Notes under the pieces: generated by a model
What the model was told of the DNA's origin: nothing
What the model saw: the letters and a program-made list of their open reading frames with translations, nothing else
Databases searched by the model: none
Source of the DNA: Elusimicrobiota bacterium
GTDB lineage: Bacteria > Elusimicrobiota > Elusimicrobia > Elusimicrobiales > UBA9959
Direction: 5' to 3'
Length of the DNA: 64,000 nt
NCBI GenBank assembly: GCA_026388155.1
Contig: JAPLKI010000014.1
Span: forward strand, 62,001-126,000
Shown here: one piece after another, positions 1-6,913 of the stretch
Position numbering within the stretch: the stretch's first letter is position 1
Layout of the letters: each line of letters starts with the position of its first letter
Made by a program: the position numbers and the translations under genes

Positions 1-648
1 CAAAGCCTTTACGCCCATCTCCACTGCTCTTTTTATAGTGGAAAGGCTGGCGTGCCTGCCGCCTATCAGAATTTTACCGCAATGTCTGTCTTTTATCCCT
101 TCGGGGGCCAGATCTTCGGCAGGACTTTTAACCGCCACTTCTATCTCGCCGCTGGTTTCTCCTCCGATGCCGAAAATACCCTGTATAAAAGTGCCCTCCG
201 TTTCCACCGTTACGCCGAAACCCTCGTGCACCTCCACCACTTTGCCTTTGATATATGCCGCAAGCGGCAGTATCCTCGGCGGTTCCCTGAGCATTACCTG
301 CCCGGTTATTAAAGAAATAGACTCTATGGTACCGGCTATCGGAGACTCTATGGCGGTTTTAAACCATTTTATGAGCGGCTTGTTTTCGGCTATAACCTCA
401 CCCTTTGCTATGGCGGCTCCCTCGCCTTTAACCATAAAGTTTTTTATTTCATCAGGCGCTACCGACAGGCGGTTGGCCACATTTACCGGGTAAACCTTGC
501 CCGGCAGTTCGGTCTGGGCCACTATATCCGAGCCTTCCACTTCTTCGCCAAGACCCACCAGCACTTTGCCGGGTATTGGCAGCGCTCTCTTCTTTTTTAA
601 GAGCGTGCAGGGAATAACTTTCAATCCGGGAGTATAAGCGTGAGCCAT
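1..648 (-). CDS. Conserved MutL-linked protein with barrel-sandwich-like segments (3' end off window)
   Basis: The first 216 codons are visible; the gene runs off the left edge. The start is the ATG at 648, preceded by GGAGG seven bases upstream. Visible features are short beta-rich, glycine/proline-spaced segments: IPGKVLVGLGEEVEGSDI near residue 25, ESPIAGTIESISLITGQV near 110, and AYIKGKVVEVHEGFGVTVET near 137. The pattern SPIAGTI...G.V resembles biotinyl/lipoyl-like (barrel-sandwich hybrid) folds such as the RnfC N-terminus, but no lipoylation or biotinylation MKM motif is seen. It lies downstream of mutL on the same strand with a 109-bp gap filled by a repeat, so it probably belongs to the same amino-acid mutase locus. 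I do not know its function; the fold statement is inference from sequence rhythm. Confidence 0.6.
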   Translation of the reverse strand, partial: MAHAYTPGLKVIPCTLLKKKRALPIPGKVLVGLGEEVEGSDIVAQTELPGKVYPVNVANRLSVAPDEIKNFMVKGEGAAIAKGEVIAENKPLIKWFKTAIESPIAGTIESISLITGQVMLREPPRILPLAAYIKGKVVEVHEGFGVTVETEGTFIQGIFGIGGETSGEIEVAVKSPAEDLAPEGIKDRHCGKILIGGRHASLSTIKRAVEMGVKAL

Positions 649-684
649 AATTATATCCTCCAAAATGATTTCGTTCAGGGGCTT

Positions 685-752
685 GAGACTAGTGGCTAGG
701 GTTTGGGGACAGAGTTTTCCTTCCCTGACCGCTATTCTCTCTACGCTACCCG
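685..752. repeat. TAGGG/CCCTA self-complementary mosaic repeat
   Basis: A G-rich half (GTGGCTAGGGTTTGGGGAC) is followed by a C-rich half (TTCCCTGACCGCTATTCTC) that is roughly its reverse complement. The same style of repeat fills the gaps of the bat operon near 53.9-60.9 kb. It fills nearly all of the space between mutL and the next gene. Confidence 0.6.
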
Positions 753-757
753 CTGCT

Positions 758-2551
758 TTAGACCGGGTACATCCCCATTGCTTTGTACCACTTATTCAAA
801 TCAGCTATACGTTTTGAGTGCGACTTGGGCAACTCAAAGGGACGGCCTCTGCCGTCAAGCACAAGTCCCACCACACCGCCCTCAATATCAGCCTCCACTT
901 TGTTGCCGGAGCCCGCGCCCATGTCAAAACCCTTGGCGGGCCTTGCCGTAAGCTTTGCCTTGGCGGCTTCCAGCGGAATGTGCAGGATATCGCCGAAACG
1001 CAGGTCTCCCCAGAGCCTTTTTGCGCCCGGAGCCGTAACTTCCCAATCCATTATAACCTGGCCTTCCTTGGCAAGGCCTTTAGGAGCGAGGCAGGTTCCC
1101 ATGCGCACAAGACAATCGTTGTAAAACACATCAAGGGCCGCTTTCTCGCTTATCTGGGCAAGCACCCCCAGGTGCGGCATCATAAAGATGGAATCCACCG
1201 CCATACGGGTAACGCCCTCGGGCTGGTAGGCGTCTATCATCATCAGCATGGACTGCGTGCGCCGGGGGGAATGCGCGAGTATCCCGCCCGAACCTATTAC
1301 ATAGTCCAGCCGCATGATATTGATAAGGCTGGCCCCGGAGGCGGTCTGCTCGAACGCGTCCGAGATGGAGCGTTCCTGCTGAACGCCCTTAAGGCCGACG
1401 GCAAGCGACTTGTGCTGGTCAAAAGCCAGGCGCAGGGCTTCGCGTGCGACCGCGTGTTCGATCTGCAGGTCTTCAACGGTCTGGGGGATGGTGGTGGGCC
1501 TTATCATTTTATTTTTCAGACGGTTGCGCAGGTCCTGTTCTTCCACGTCAAAAGGCAGCCAGCGCAGAATATTGGCAAGCCCCGTCTCGGCCATCACATT
1601 TGAAATGGAATAGCTCATCCCCAGGTTGGCGCTGACGGTGCGGTTAAAAACTCCCGAGAACACCGAGAACACGTCGGTGGTGGCGCCGCCTATGTCTACG
1701 GCCAGCACATTAAATTTATTCGCCTTGGCGAATTTTTCCGTCATGGAGCCGACCGCGGCCGGAGTGGGCATGATGGGCGCCCCCACCATCTTCATAAGCT
1801 TCGGGTAGCCGGGGGCCTGCTGCATCACATGCTCAAGAAAAATGTCGTGAATTTTGTGGCGCGCGGGCATCAGGTTTTCCCGCTCAAGCGAGGGGCGGAT
1901 ATTTTCCGTTATTATAAGAGCGGTGCGGTCGCCCAATATATCCTTTATCTGCTGATGCGCCTTGTTGTTGCCGGCGTAAATAACAGGCAGTTTGTAGGAG
2001 GCTCCAAGGCGGGGTTTCGGGTCGGCGGCCTTCAGGAACTGCGCAAGCTCAACCACGTGCGTAATGGTGCCGCCGTCGGTTCCGCCTGAAAGCAGCATCA
2101 TGTCGGGCCGCAGCTGGCGGATGCGCTCGATCTTTTCGTGGTCGGCGCGGCCGTCGTTTGAAGCCAGCACGTCCATCACTATGGCGCCCGCGCCCAAAGC
2201 GCAGCGCTGGGCCGATTCGCCGGTCATAGCTTTTACGGCTCCGGCCACCATCATCTGCAGGCCGCCGCCGGCCGAAGAGGTTGAAACATAAATATCGGCG
2301 CCTGTATTGCCGTTATTAGGGGTTATTATATTCTCTCCGTCCAGTATTTTGCGGCCGGAAAGTTCTTCCACCTCGGTGATGGAATTCAGCACGCCCTTGG
2401 TGACATCTTCAAAAGGGGCTTCCACTGTGGTGGGGGCCTCGCCCCTGAAAGTCTGGCGATAGGTGTCGCCTTTTTTTTCTATCAGTATGGCCTTGGTGGT
2501 GGTGCTGCCGCAGTCGGTGGCTATTATGACTTCCAGATCTTTATTTGACAT
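758..2551 (-). CDS. mutL: MutL family protein (glutamate mutase L; ASKHA ATPase)
   Basis: 597 residues, of the glutamate mutase L family, which accompanies adenosylcobalamin-dependent aminomutases and is thought to act as their chaperone or reactivator. The N-terminal phosphate-1 loop IIATDCGSTTTKAILIE (residues 8-24) and a second nucleotide motif, AVDIGGATTDVFS near residue 290, mark the ASKHA fold. A further GTG lies two codons upstream, but AGGAG sits seven bases before the ATG at 2551, so that ATG is the start. The preceding gene ends at 2554, so the two are translationally coupled. The mutase subunits themselves are not in the window and may lie beyond the left edge. This mutL is unrelated to the mismatch-repair gene of the same name. 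Confidence 0.93.
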   Translation of the reverse strand: MSNKDLEVIIATDCGSTTTKAILIEKKGDTYRQTFRGEAPTTVEAPFEDVTKGVLNSITEVEELSGRKILDGENIITPNNGNTGADIYVSTSSAGGGLQMMVAGAVKAMTGESAQRCALGAGAIVMDVLASNDGRADHEKIERIRQLRPDMMLLSGGTDGGTITHVVELAQFLKAADPKPRLGASYKLPVIYAGNNKAHQQIKDILGDRTALIITENIRPSLERENLMPARHKIHDIFLEHVMQQAPGYPKLMKMVGAPIMPTPAAVGSMTEKFAKANKFNVLAVDIGGATTDVFSVFSGVFNRTVSANLGMSYSISNVMAETGLANILRWLPFDVEEQDLRNRLKNKMIRPTTIPQTVEDLQIEHAVAREALRLAFDQHKSLAVGLKGVQQERSISDAFEQTASGASLINIMRLDYVIGSGGILAHSPRRTQSMLMMIDAYQPEGVTRMAVDSIFMMPHLGVLAQISEKAALDVFYNDCLVRMGTCLAPKGLAKEGQVIMDWEVTAPGAKRLWGDLRFGDILHIPLEAAKAKLTARPAKGFDMGAGSGNKVEADIEGGVVGLVLDGRGRPFELPKSHSKRIADLNKWYKAMGMYPV

Positions 2552-2553
2552 AA

Positions 2554-2847
2554 TCACGCTCCTGTAAGCTTTTCCACAAGATAAGAAATTGCCTTCGGAT
2601 TCTCAAGCAGCTTGGTAAATTTTTCCACTTCGCTCTTGGCAAAAACCATATTGAGCATAGGCGCAAGAAACACCAGGCCCTGCGAACCGAGATTGTGCAC
2701 CGGCCGCGTACCTTCAAGGGCCAGCACCGCCATGTCGCCAAGGGAACGTTTTTTAATTTTCCCCGCGATCAGGTCAAGGGTTTTCTTTTCCTCGTCATTT
2801 ATCGCCTTGTGGGCGGGCAGTTTAAAAGCATTATCCCATATACCCAT
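2554..2847 (-). CDS. Small conserved protein of the MutL cluster
   Basis: 97 residues, soluble, with no signal peptide or membrane segment. It is mostly predicted helix, with a central ALEGTRPVHNLGSQGLVFLA stretch followed by a helical C-terminus. It ends two bases before the mutL start and clearly shares its transcript. I do not recognise the family; the position suggests an accessory role in the mutase locus. The start is the ATG at 2847; the Shine-Dalgarno sequence there is weak. This is the first gene of the leftward operon, since the upstream 417 bases hold only repeats. Confidence 0.75.
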   Translation of the reverse strand: MGIWDNAFKLPAHKAINDEEKKTLDLIAGKIKKRSLGDMAVLALEGTRPVHNLGSQGLVFLAPMLNMVFAKSEVEKFTKLLENPKAISYLVEKLTGA

Positions 2848-2903
2848 GTCAGTTTTATTCTACATAAAAACAAAACCTTATCAAAATATACAGGACGGTG
2901 CGG

Positions 2904-2965
2904 CTCAGACGGTCAATACTAGCCTATGGCTGTGCCGTATCGAGGGCTATGCCCTTCAGACGGCC
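2904..2965 (+). repeat. 47-bp-family repeat, divergent copy
   Basis: A divergent copy of the repeat seen at 3099-3192, preceded by the tail (CTCAGACGGT) of another copy. It keeps CAATACT, GTGCCGTATC and TCAGACGGC, but the hairpin tip is GGGC-TAT-GCCC instead of GGGAC-GGT-GTCC. Bases 2966-3079 between this and the next copies hold no gene; on the minus strand they contain a partial resemblance to the core of the element at 8079 (CCGCATGGCGG followed by a GGTTTCC/CTACGC block). Confidence 0.75.
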
Positions 2966-3079
2966 TTGCCCCGCTCTTTTGGATTTACGGCCGGCAACCA
3001 AAAGGGCGGGGCTTGCGTAGGAGGGGAAACCGCCATGCGGTGTCCCCTCAGTTGTTGGGAAAGGGTCGTCTAACAACGG

Positions 3080-3192
3080 CCTGTGTCCATCAGACGGCCA
3101 ATACTTGCGTAGGTGCCGTATCAGGGACGGTGTCCATCAGACGGCCAATACTTGCGTAGGTGCCGTATCAGGGACGGTGTCCATCAGACGGC
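3080..3192 (+). repeat. 47-bp tandem repeat: two perfect units plus a partial
   Basis: Units at 3099-3145 and 3146-3192 are identical and directly abutting; 3080-3098 is the 3' end of a third. Each unit reads CAATACTTGCGTAGGT, then GCCGT, a GGGAC-GGT-GTCC hairpin, and ACGGC closing on GCCGT. With no spacers between units this is not a CRISPR array. Other copies are at 2914-2965, 10494-10540 and, inverted, 10646-10692. Confidence 0.95.
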
Positions 3193-3264
3193 CTTGAAAG
3201 AGATTCTGACTTTGGTGTATACTTTATTATAAGGGCCGGCCAAGGCCATTTAAGGATAAACCAT

Positions 3265-3792
3265 ATGAATAACTACACCAACGCAACAACCGGCAAGCCG
3301 TGGCTGCTTATCGCGATTGTGGCCTTAATATTGACCACGGCGCTGATAGTCGGTATAAAATTTTTTGTCGGGAGTGAGGCGCAGGAGTCCGCCGCCCCGA
3401 ACGTTGCGCCGACTGATTTTAAGTTCCAGGGCGACAGCGGCCATACGCCGGGATATAGTCCTATTTCCCACTCTGAGACCGGCAGCGCCGGCTCGCTTGA
3501 AATGTTCAAAAAAACAAACGCCGGTTACTACAAGGAGGATTCTTCCTCCACTGAAAGCGGCACTGTCGCCGCCGAAGCGCCTAAAACCACAAAACCCGCT
3601 GTTTCGAAAACCGGCGCAAAAACCAAATCCTCAGCCGCCTCCATAAAACGCACAGTGATACCGAAAATGCAGACGACGAAAGGCTTTGGCACTGCAGCCG
3701 CCGGCACAAGCAAGGCTAACGCCCCTAAAGGCGCGGCCACGCCGGATATTTCAACTCTTATGAAGCAGGCCCTGCAGAAAAAGGGCCAATAG
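3265..3792 (+). CDS. Membrane-anchored low-complexity protein
   Basis: 175 residues. A short cytoplasmic N-terminus is followed by one membrane segment (residues about 13-35, WLLIAIVALILTTALIVGI), then an extended Ala/Lys/Thr/Ser/Pro-rich region with no obvious fold, ending in a short amphipathic helix (ISTLMKQALQKKGQ). The start is the ATG at 3265, with AAGGA upstream; the frame is open farther upstream only through the repeat region. It is probably an envelope protein with a periplasmic tail. No family is recognised. It is convergent with the DUF192 gene; the two are separated by a self-complementary repeat. Confidence 0.7.
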   Translation: MNNYTNATTGKPWLLIAIVALILTTALIVGIKFFVGSEAQESAAPNVAPTDFKFQGDSGHTPGYSPISHSETGSAGSLEMFKKTNAGYYKEDSSSTESGTVAAEAPKTTKPAVSKTGAKTKSSAASIKRTVIPKMQTTKGFGTAAAGTSKANAPKGAATPDISTLMKQALQKKGQ

Positions 3793-3805
3793 GAAAGCAG
3801 GGGGG

Positions 3806-3860
3806 TAACCAGTAAACGGTAACCGGTATCCAGTAACTGATTACCGGTTACCGATTACTG
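3806..3860. repeat. TTACCGGT-type self-complementary mosaic repeat
   Basis: Tandem variants of the words TAACCGGTA, CCAGTAAC, TTACCGGTTACC and ATTACTG, which are mutually complementary and could fold into a long stem. The sequence lies between convergent genes, so it may end transcription, although there is no T-tract. It overlaps the DUF192 gene and supplies its last codons and stop. A second member lies at 31007-31139. Confidence 0.8.
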
Positions 3861-4365
3861 TTCTAACCGGGGCGGAACTTGAGTATACTGCGTCCGCTTT
3901 TTTCCGTTTATTAAAATAAATTTTAAGCTTTGAACCCGGCTTAAGGCCGTGGGCGCGCGCCGTGCCGCCGGCGAGTTCAAGCACGAACCGCGCGGGAGCT
4001 CCGGCCCTTGCCACTTCAGCCTCCGGCTGGCCGGTGAAAGACCTGGGCACCCGGTGGAAAATCCTGCCCGCTTTCATCTCACGGGAAAGAAAAACCATGT
4101 CCAGGTCTATAAAAGTGTTTTTCATCCAGAAATCTTTTACCCCGTCATCGTTAAAAACAAAAAGCATTCCCGTGTTTTGCGGAAGATCATTAATAAACAT
4201 CAGGCCTTTGCCATGTTCCTCCGGGGTAAGCGCCAGCCGCGCGCCGACCTTGAAGCCGTCAGGCAGGATAATTTCCGCTCCCGACGCGCCGGCTGGAACC
4301 GAAAGGGCGGGGCAAGCCATGCACAAGATCGGGGCGAGCATTAACGCGAGGACGGCTTTTTTCAT
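3841..4365 (-). CDS. DUF192 family exported protein
   Basis: 174 residues with a signal peptide (MKKAVLALMLAPILCMACPA) and a complete DUF192 domain. Family signatures are GLMF, GMLFVF, DFWMKNTFIDLDMVFL near residues 80-95, and FVLELAGGTARAHGLKPG near 128-145. The family is widespread and its biochemical role is unsettled. A lipobox-like LCMAC is present, but the cleavage type is uncertain. The start codon overlaps the stop of the upstream gene by four bases (ATGA), so the two are translationally coupled. The last residues (TVIGNR) and the stop codon come from the intergenic TTACCGGT repeat, so the original C-terminus may have been altered by it. Confidence 0.88.
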   Translation of the reverse strand: MKKAVLALMLAPILCMACPALSVPAGASGAEIILPDGFKVGARLALTPEEHGKGLMFINDLPQNTGMLFVFNDDGVKDFWMKNTFIDLDMVFLSREMKAGRIFHRVPRSFTGQPEAEVARAGAPARFVLELAGGTARAHGLKPGSKLKIYFNKRKKADAVYSSSAPVRTVIGNR

Positions 4366-5000
4366 GGTTTTTTACCGGCGGGTGTGACACTGGCCTGTTC
4401 CGCCTTAGGAGGACTGTCCGCGACTGCGCCACTGGCCTGTCGCGGGCCTATGGCGTTGTCCGCGACTGTGGATATTTCAGCCGTAAACGCGCCGGACGAC
4501 ACAGCGGCGGCGGTACTGGCCTGCTCCGTCTTGAACAGGTTATCCGCAGTTAAGCTTTCCATAAACAGCGGGGTGTCCAAATCAGCCGCGGCCTTCATTT
4601 TTCCGGCCTCGGAAAACAGAGCAGTCAGATCCACGCCGTGTTTTTTGGCAAGCTGCCGGAGGCTGCCGTCCTTGGCCAGTTCCGACGCAAGTTTTGAAAA
4701 AGGGACTGCGGTCTTTTCGGAAATAAGGATAAGGGTTATAAGCTCCTGGCGGTAAAGCCCGGCGTGGAGATGCTTTAGAATTTCCTTCTCGCCCGCGGTG
4801 GACTCAAAAACCGAGTAAAGAATGGCGGGGCTTACCTGGGCGCTTAAAGCCCAGGCAAAAGCGTCATCGCTGAAAGTGTCAAGGCTGGCTTCGTCCTTTT
4901 TTAAAAAAGCATCCGGGCTCACCTCGGCGCCCAGCAAAACCTGGGCCACAGCCGGCGGGCCGGACAATGCCAACAAGAAAATCACTATGAGCGAGCGCAT
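4362..5000 (-). CDS. Exported Ala-rich helical protein
   Basis: 212 residues starting at the ATG at 5000; another in-frame ATG at 5015 lies inside the upstream repeat. The signal peptide is MRSLIVIFLLALSGPPAVAQ. The mature part has a helical region (residues about 30-140) and a low-complexity Ala/Ser/Thr tail in which short blocks recur (KTEQAS, RQASGAVADS, KAEQASVT). At DNA level the tail is built of repeated GCCACTGGCCTG/GTCCGCGACTG words. No family is recognised. It is coupled to the DUF192 gene by a four-base overlap, suggesting a common envelope function. Confidence 0.7.
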   Translation of the reverse strand: MRSLIVIFLLALSGPPAVAQVLLGAEVSPDAFLKKDEASLDTFSDDAFAWALSAQVSPAILYSVFESTAGEKEILKHLHAGLYRQELITLILISEKTAVPFSKLASELAKDGSLRQLAKKHGVDLTALFSEAGKMKAAADLDTPLFMESLTADNLFKTEQASTAAAVSSGAFTAEISTVADNAIGPRQASGAVADSPPKAEQASVTPAGKKP

Positions 5001-5003
5001 AGA

Positions 5004-5130
5004 ATACGATGCCATAGGCTATCAGCTATAAGCCATGCGGCTGTTCCAGCCGCGCCATAGGCCGTATGCTTTAAGCCATAAGCCTTAAAGAATCTCCTTA
5101 CAAGCCTATGGCATATGGCTTCTGGCGTAG
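5004..5130. repeat. GCCATA-type self-complementary mosaic repeat
   Basis: Tandem variants of GCCATAGGC, AGCTATAAGCC and their complements (GGCTTATAGC, CTTTAAGCC), with a central hairpin CGGCTG-TTCC-AGCCG. The same CGGCTG/AGCCG hinge words appear in the copy after dtd (5990-6155). Other members are at 27812-27913, 62310-62341 and 63027-63053. Confidence 0.85.
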
Positions 5131-5140
5131 GGCAGGAAGC

Positions 5141-5374
5141 TTACAGCGATGTCGTCACAAGTGTTTCCGTGGTAAGCACACCCGGTATTGACCGGATTTC
5201 CTGAACGACGATGTTGGAAAGCATGGGCAGGTCGTCGGTTTCCATGTCAAGCACCAAATCCCAGCGCCCGAACACGGCCGACATGTGCACCACGCTTCTG
5301 AGCGCTTTCAGTTTGGCAAGAGTCTGTTTTTCCTTGCCTGGCAATAGTTTAAGCAATACAAGTCCTGTTACCAT
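5141..5374 (-). CDS. Stand-alone Lrp/AsnC ligand-binding (RAM) domain protein
   Basis: 77 residues, matching the C-terminal effector-binding domain of Lrp/AsnC regulators without the helix-turn-helix: a beta-alpha-beta-beta-alpha-beta pattern with VLLKLLPGKE at the N-terminus, VVHMSAVFGRWDLVLDMETDD in the middle (core FGRWDLVL), and IRSIPGVLTTETLVTT at the end. Stand-alone RAM proteins bind amino acids or partner regulators; the ligand here cannot be read from sequence. The start is the ATG at 5374 with AAGGAGG upstream; an in-frame ATG at 5416 would lie in a structured repeat and lacks a ribosome site. It is monocistronic, with the element at 5389-5472 as its leader. Confidence 0.88.
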   Translation of the reverse strand: MVTGLVLLKLLPGKEKQTLAKLKALRSVVHMSAVFGRWDLVLDMETDDLPMLSNIVVQEIRSIPGVLTTETLVTTSL

Positions 5375-5388
5375 AAGGCAACTTCCTC

Positions 5389-5472
5389 CTTGTCGCACCC
5401 CGCGCGCGCACTGCATAGCGCGAGGGGTGGATTAACGTACCTGTGCTCACTGCGAAGGTAATCGCGCGGGCT
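5389..5472 (-). other. Structured leader element shared with the tRNA-Gly upstream region
   Basis: Read on the minus strand, it starts AGCCCGCGCGATTACCTTCG, continues through GTGAGCACAGGTAC, contains a GC-rich hairpin (CACCCCTCGCGC against GCGCGCGCGGGGTG) and ends GGGTGCGACAAG just before the ribosome-binding site of the RAM gene. The same two ends bound a longer element at 32702-32889. Confidence 0.55.
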
Positions 5473-5517
5473 AAAAAAGCCGGTGGTACGGCAAAAATTA
5501 TACCATTAAAATTAAGG

Positions 5518-5523
5518 TATAAT
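5518..5523 (+). promoter_or_regulatory. Candidate -10 hexamer (TATAAT) for dtd
   Basis: A perfect TATAAT 25 bases before the dtd start would give a leader of about 18 bases. No convincing -35 element is seen. Confidence 0.4.
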
Positions 5524-5547
5524 TAGGTTTTCAGTCAATCACCTTTT

Positions 5548-6003
5548 ATGCGCGCCTTGATACAGCGGGTCAAAAGAAGCGATGTCAGCGTGGAGGGCAA
5601 AGTGCGCTCCTCCATAGGGGCCGGCCTGCTGGTGTTTGTGGGAGTCGGGAAAGATGACGATGAAAACGACGCCCGGTTTCTGGCCGGGAAAACAGCCAAT
5701 TTACGGATCTTTTCAAACGCCGAAGGTAAATTCGACCTTTCGCTTCTTGACATCAAGGGTGAGGCGCTGGTAGTCTCCCAATTTACGCTTTACGGAGACG
5801 CTTCAAAAGGCCGCCGCCCCGACTTTACCCAAGCCGCAAGGCCCGAACAGGCAATACCGCTCTACGAATACTTCATCAGCTGTCTTAAAGGCCTGGGACT
5901 TTCCGTGAAAACCGGCGTTTTCGCGGCCGAGATGGAAGTAACGCTGGTAAATAACGGGCCGGTAACGATATGGCTGGAAAGCGAAAAACGCCATATGCCA
6001 TAA
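5548..6003 (+). CDS. dtd: D-aminoacyl-tRNA deacylase
   Basis: 151 residues, the normal length for DTD. It hydrolyses the ester between tRNA and a mischarged D-amino acid (and glycine on tRNA-Ala) in the cytoplasm. Family marks: the N-terminal MRALIQRVKRSDVSVEG, the catalytic SQFTLYGD motif near residue 78, and the chirality-selecting Gly-cisPro motif in NNGPVTIWLES near residue 136. It is complete and apparently monocistronic. The final codons and the stop lie in the GCCATA repeat (CGCCATATGCCATAAG), so the C-terminal RHMP is repeat-encoded. Confidence 0.97.
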   Translation: MRALIQRVKRSDVSVEGKVRSSIGAGLLVFVGVGKDDDENDARFLAGKTANLRIFSNAEGKFDLSLLDIKGEALVVSQFTLYGDASKGRRPDFTQAARPEQAIPLYEYFISCLKGLGLSVKTGVFAAEMEVTLVNNGPVTIWLESEKRHMP

Positions 6004-6155
6004 GGGCGCCGCGCCCGCCATACGCCATAAGCTATAAGGAAACTTCCGAAAAAGCATATAGCCTATGGCTTAAAGCTTATGGCACCCTTTTGCCTAAAGC
6101 ATACAGCATATGGCGCGACTGTTCCAGCCGCATGGCGTATGGCTTAGGGCGGATA
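5990..6155. repeat. GCCATA-type mosaic repeat
   Basis: Alternating GCCATATGCC, GCCATAAGC, CTATGGCTTAAAGC and GGCGTATGGC words forming long inverted segments, with the same CGACTGTTCCAGCCG hinge as the copy at 5004. It overlaps the end of dtd and fills the gap to the next gene. Confidence 0.85.
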
Positions 6156-6174
6156 AACCGGGATTTAGAAACTT

Positions 6175-6906
6175 ATGTTTGCATTTGAAACACAAAAGCC
6201 GGGCATAAAAGCAAGTTTTACCCTTACAGTTCTGTCTTGCTTGCTGCTTTCCGGGTGCGCTATATTTTACGGTGCTTCCCATAAAGGCGCTTATGCCATT
6301 GACGATTGGGATACCTGGACCGGCTGGAACGACGATTACGGCTCACATGAATTAAAGGCGGACGGCCTTTACTACCGCCTCACAGAACGCCAGGACGACA
6401 CCCGCAACGAACCTTCGGACGGCTATTCGCCGGGCCTCATACTTTCAAGGGCGATTACCGGCAGCAGCTGGCGCGTCGATCTGCAGGCGGATTTTAAAAT
6501 ACCGCCCGGGCAGGTAAAAAGATTTTCTTACGGAGTTTGGCTGGGCGGCGACTCCACAAGGCCGTCGCTCGGCAGCGCCTCCGCCGTGCTTAAACTGCTG
6601 GCCCAGCGCCAGAACGGCCCGGGGCCCGACGATGACGCGCTTATAATAACCTGTCTGCCGGGCGGCGCTCCCGTAAAAATACCAAAAACCGCTGAAACGC
6701 TGCGCTTTGAAAGGAACGGGAATTTATTCACGGTTTCATATTCCTTGAATAAAAAAGAGTTCAAGCCGGTGGCGCGCCTTGAGGCGGCCGCCGAAGACGT
6801 TCCCGCTCAGGAATTTTTCATAGGCGGATTCGCCGCCGGGGACACGCAGGGCGCTTACGCCAGGTTCACAAGCCTTAAAATGAACGGCCAGGAAACATTG
6901 CAATGA
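6175..6906 (+). CDS. Putative lipoprotein with concanavalin-like domain
   Basis: 243 residues. The N-terminal membrane segment ends in a lipobox, LLSGC (Cys about residue 28), so it is probably lipidated. The mature part looks like a beta-jellyroll: DDWDTWTGWNDDYG, WRVDLQADFKIPPGQ, FSYGVWLGGDSTRPS, LRFERNGNLFTVSYSLNKKE and FIGGFAAGDTQGAYARFTSL match the rhythm of DUF1349/LamG-type domains. It could bind carbohydrate or another surface ligand; that is inference. It lies eight bases upstream of the peptidase gene and is probably cotranscribed. The ATG at 6175 has no clear Shine-Dalgarno sequence. Confidence 0.75.
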   Translation: MFAFETQKPGIKASFTLTVLSCLLLSGCAIFYGASHKGAYAIDDWDTWTGWNDDYGSHELKADGLYYRLTERQDDTRNEPSDGYSPGLILSRAITGSSWRVDLQADFKIPPGQVKRFSYGVWLGGDSTRPSLGSASAVLKLLAQRQNGPGPDDDALIITCLPGGAPVKIPKTAETLRFERNGNLFTVSYSLNKKEFKPVARLEAAAEDVPAQEFFIGGFAAGDTQGAYARFTSLKMNGQETLQ

Positions 6907-6913
6907 GGTCTTT

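Noticed and set aside
818-1603. 261-codon plus-strand frame inside mutL
   Set aside because: It is antisense to a full-length MutL with all family motifs and shows no domain of its own.
3080-3192. Direct repeats considered as a small CRISPR array
   Set aside because: The units abut without spacers, the same unit occurs elsewhere in isolation and inverted, and no cas gene is present.
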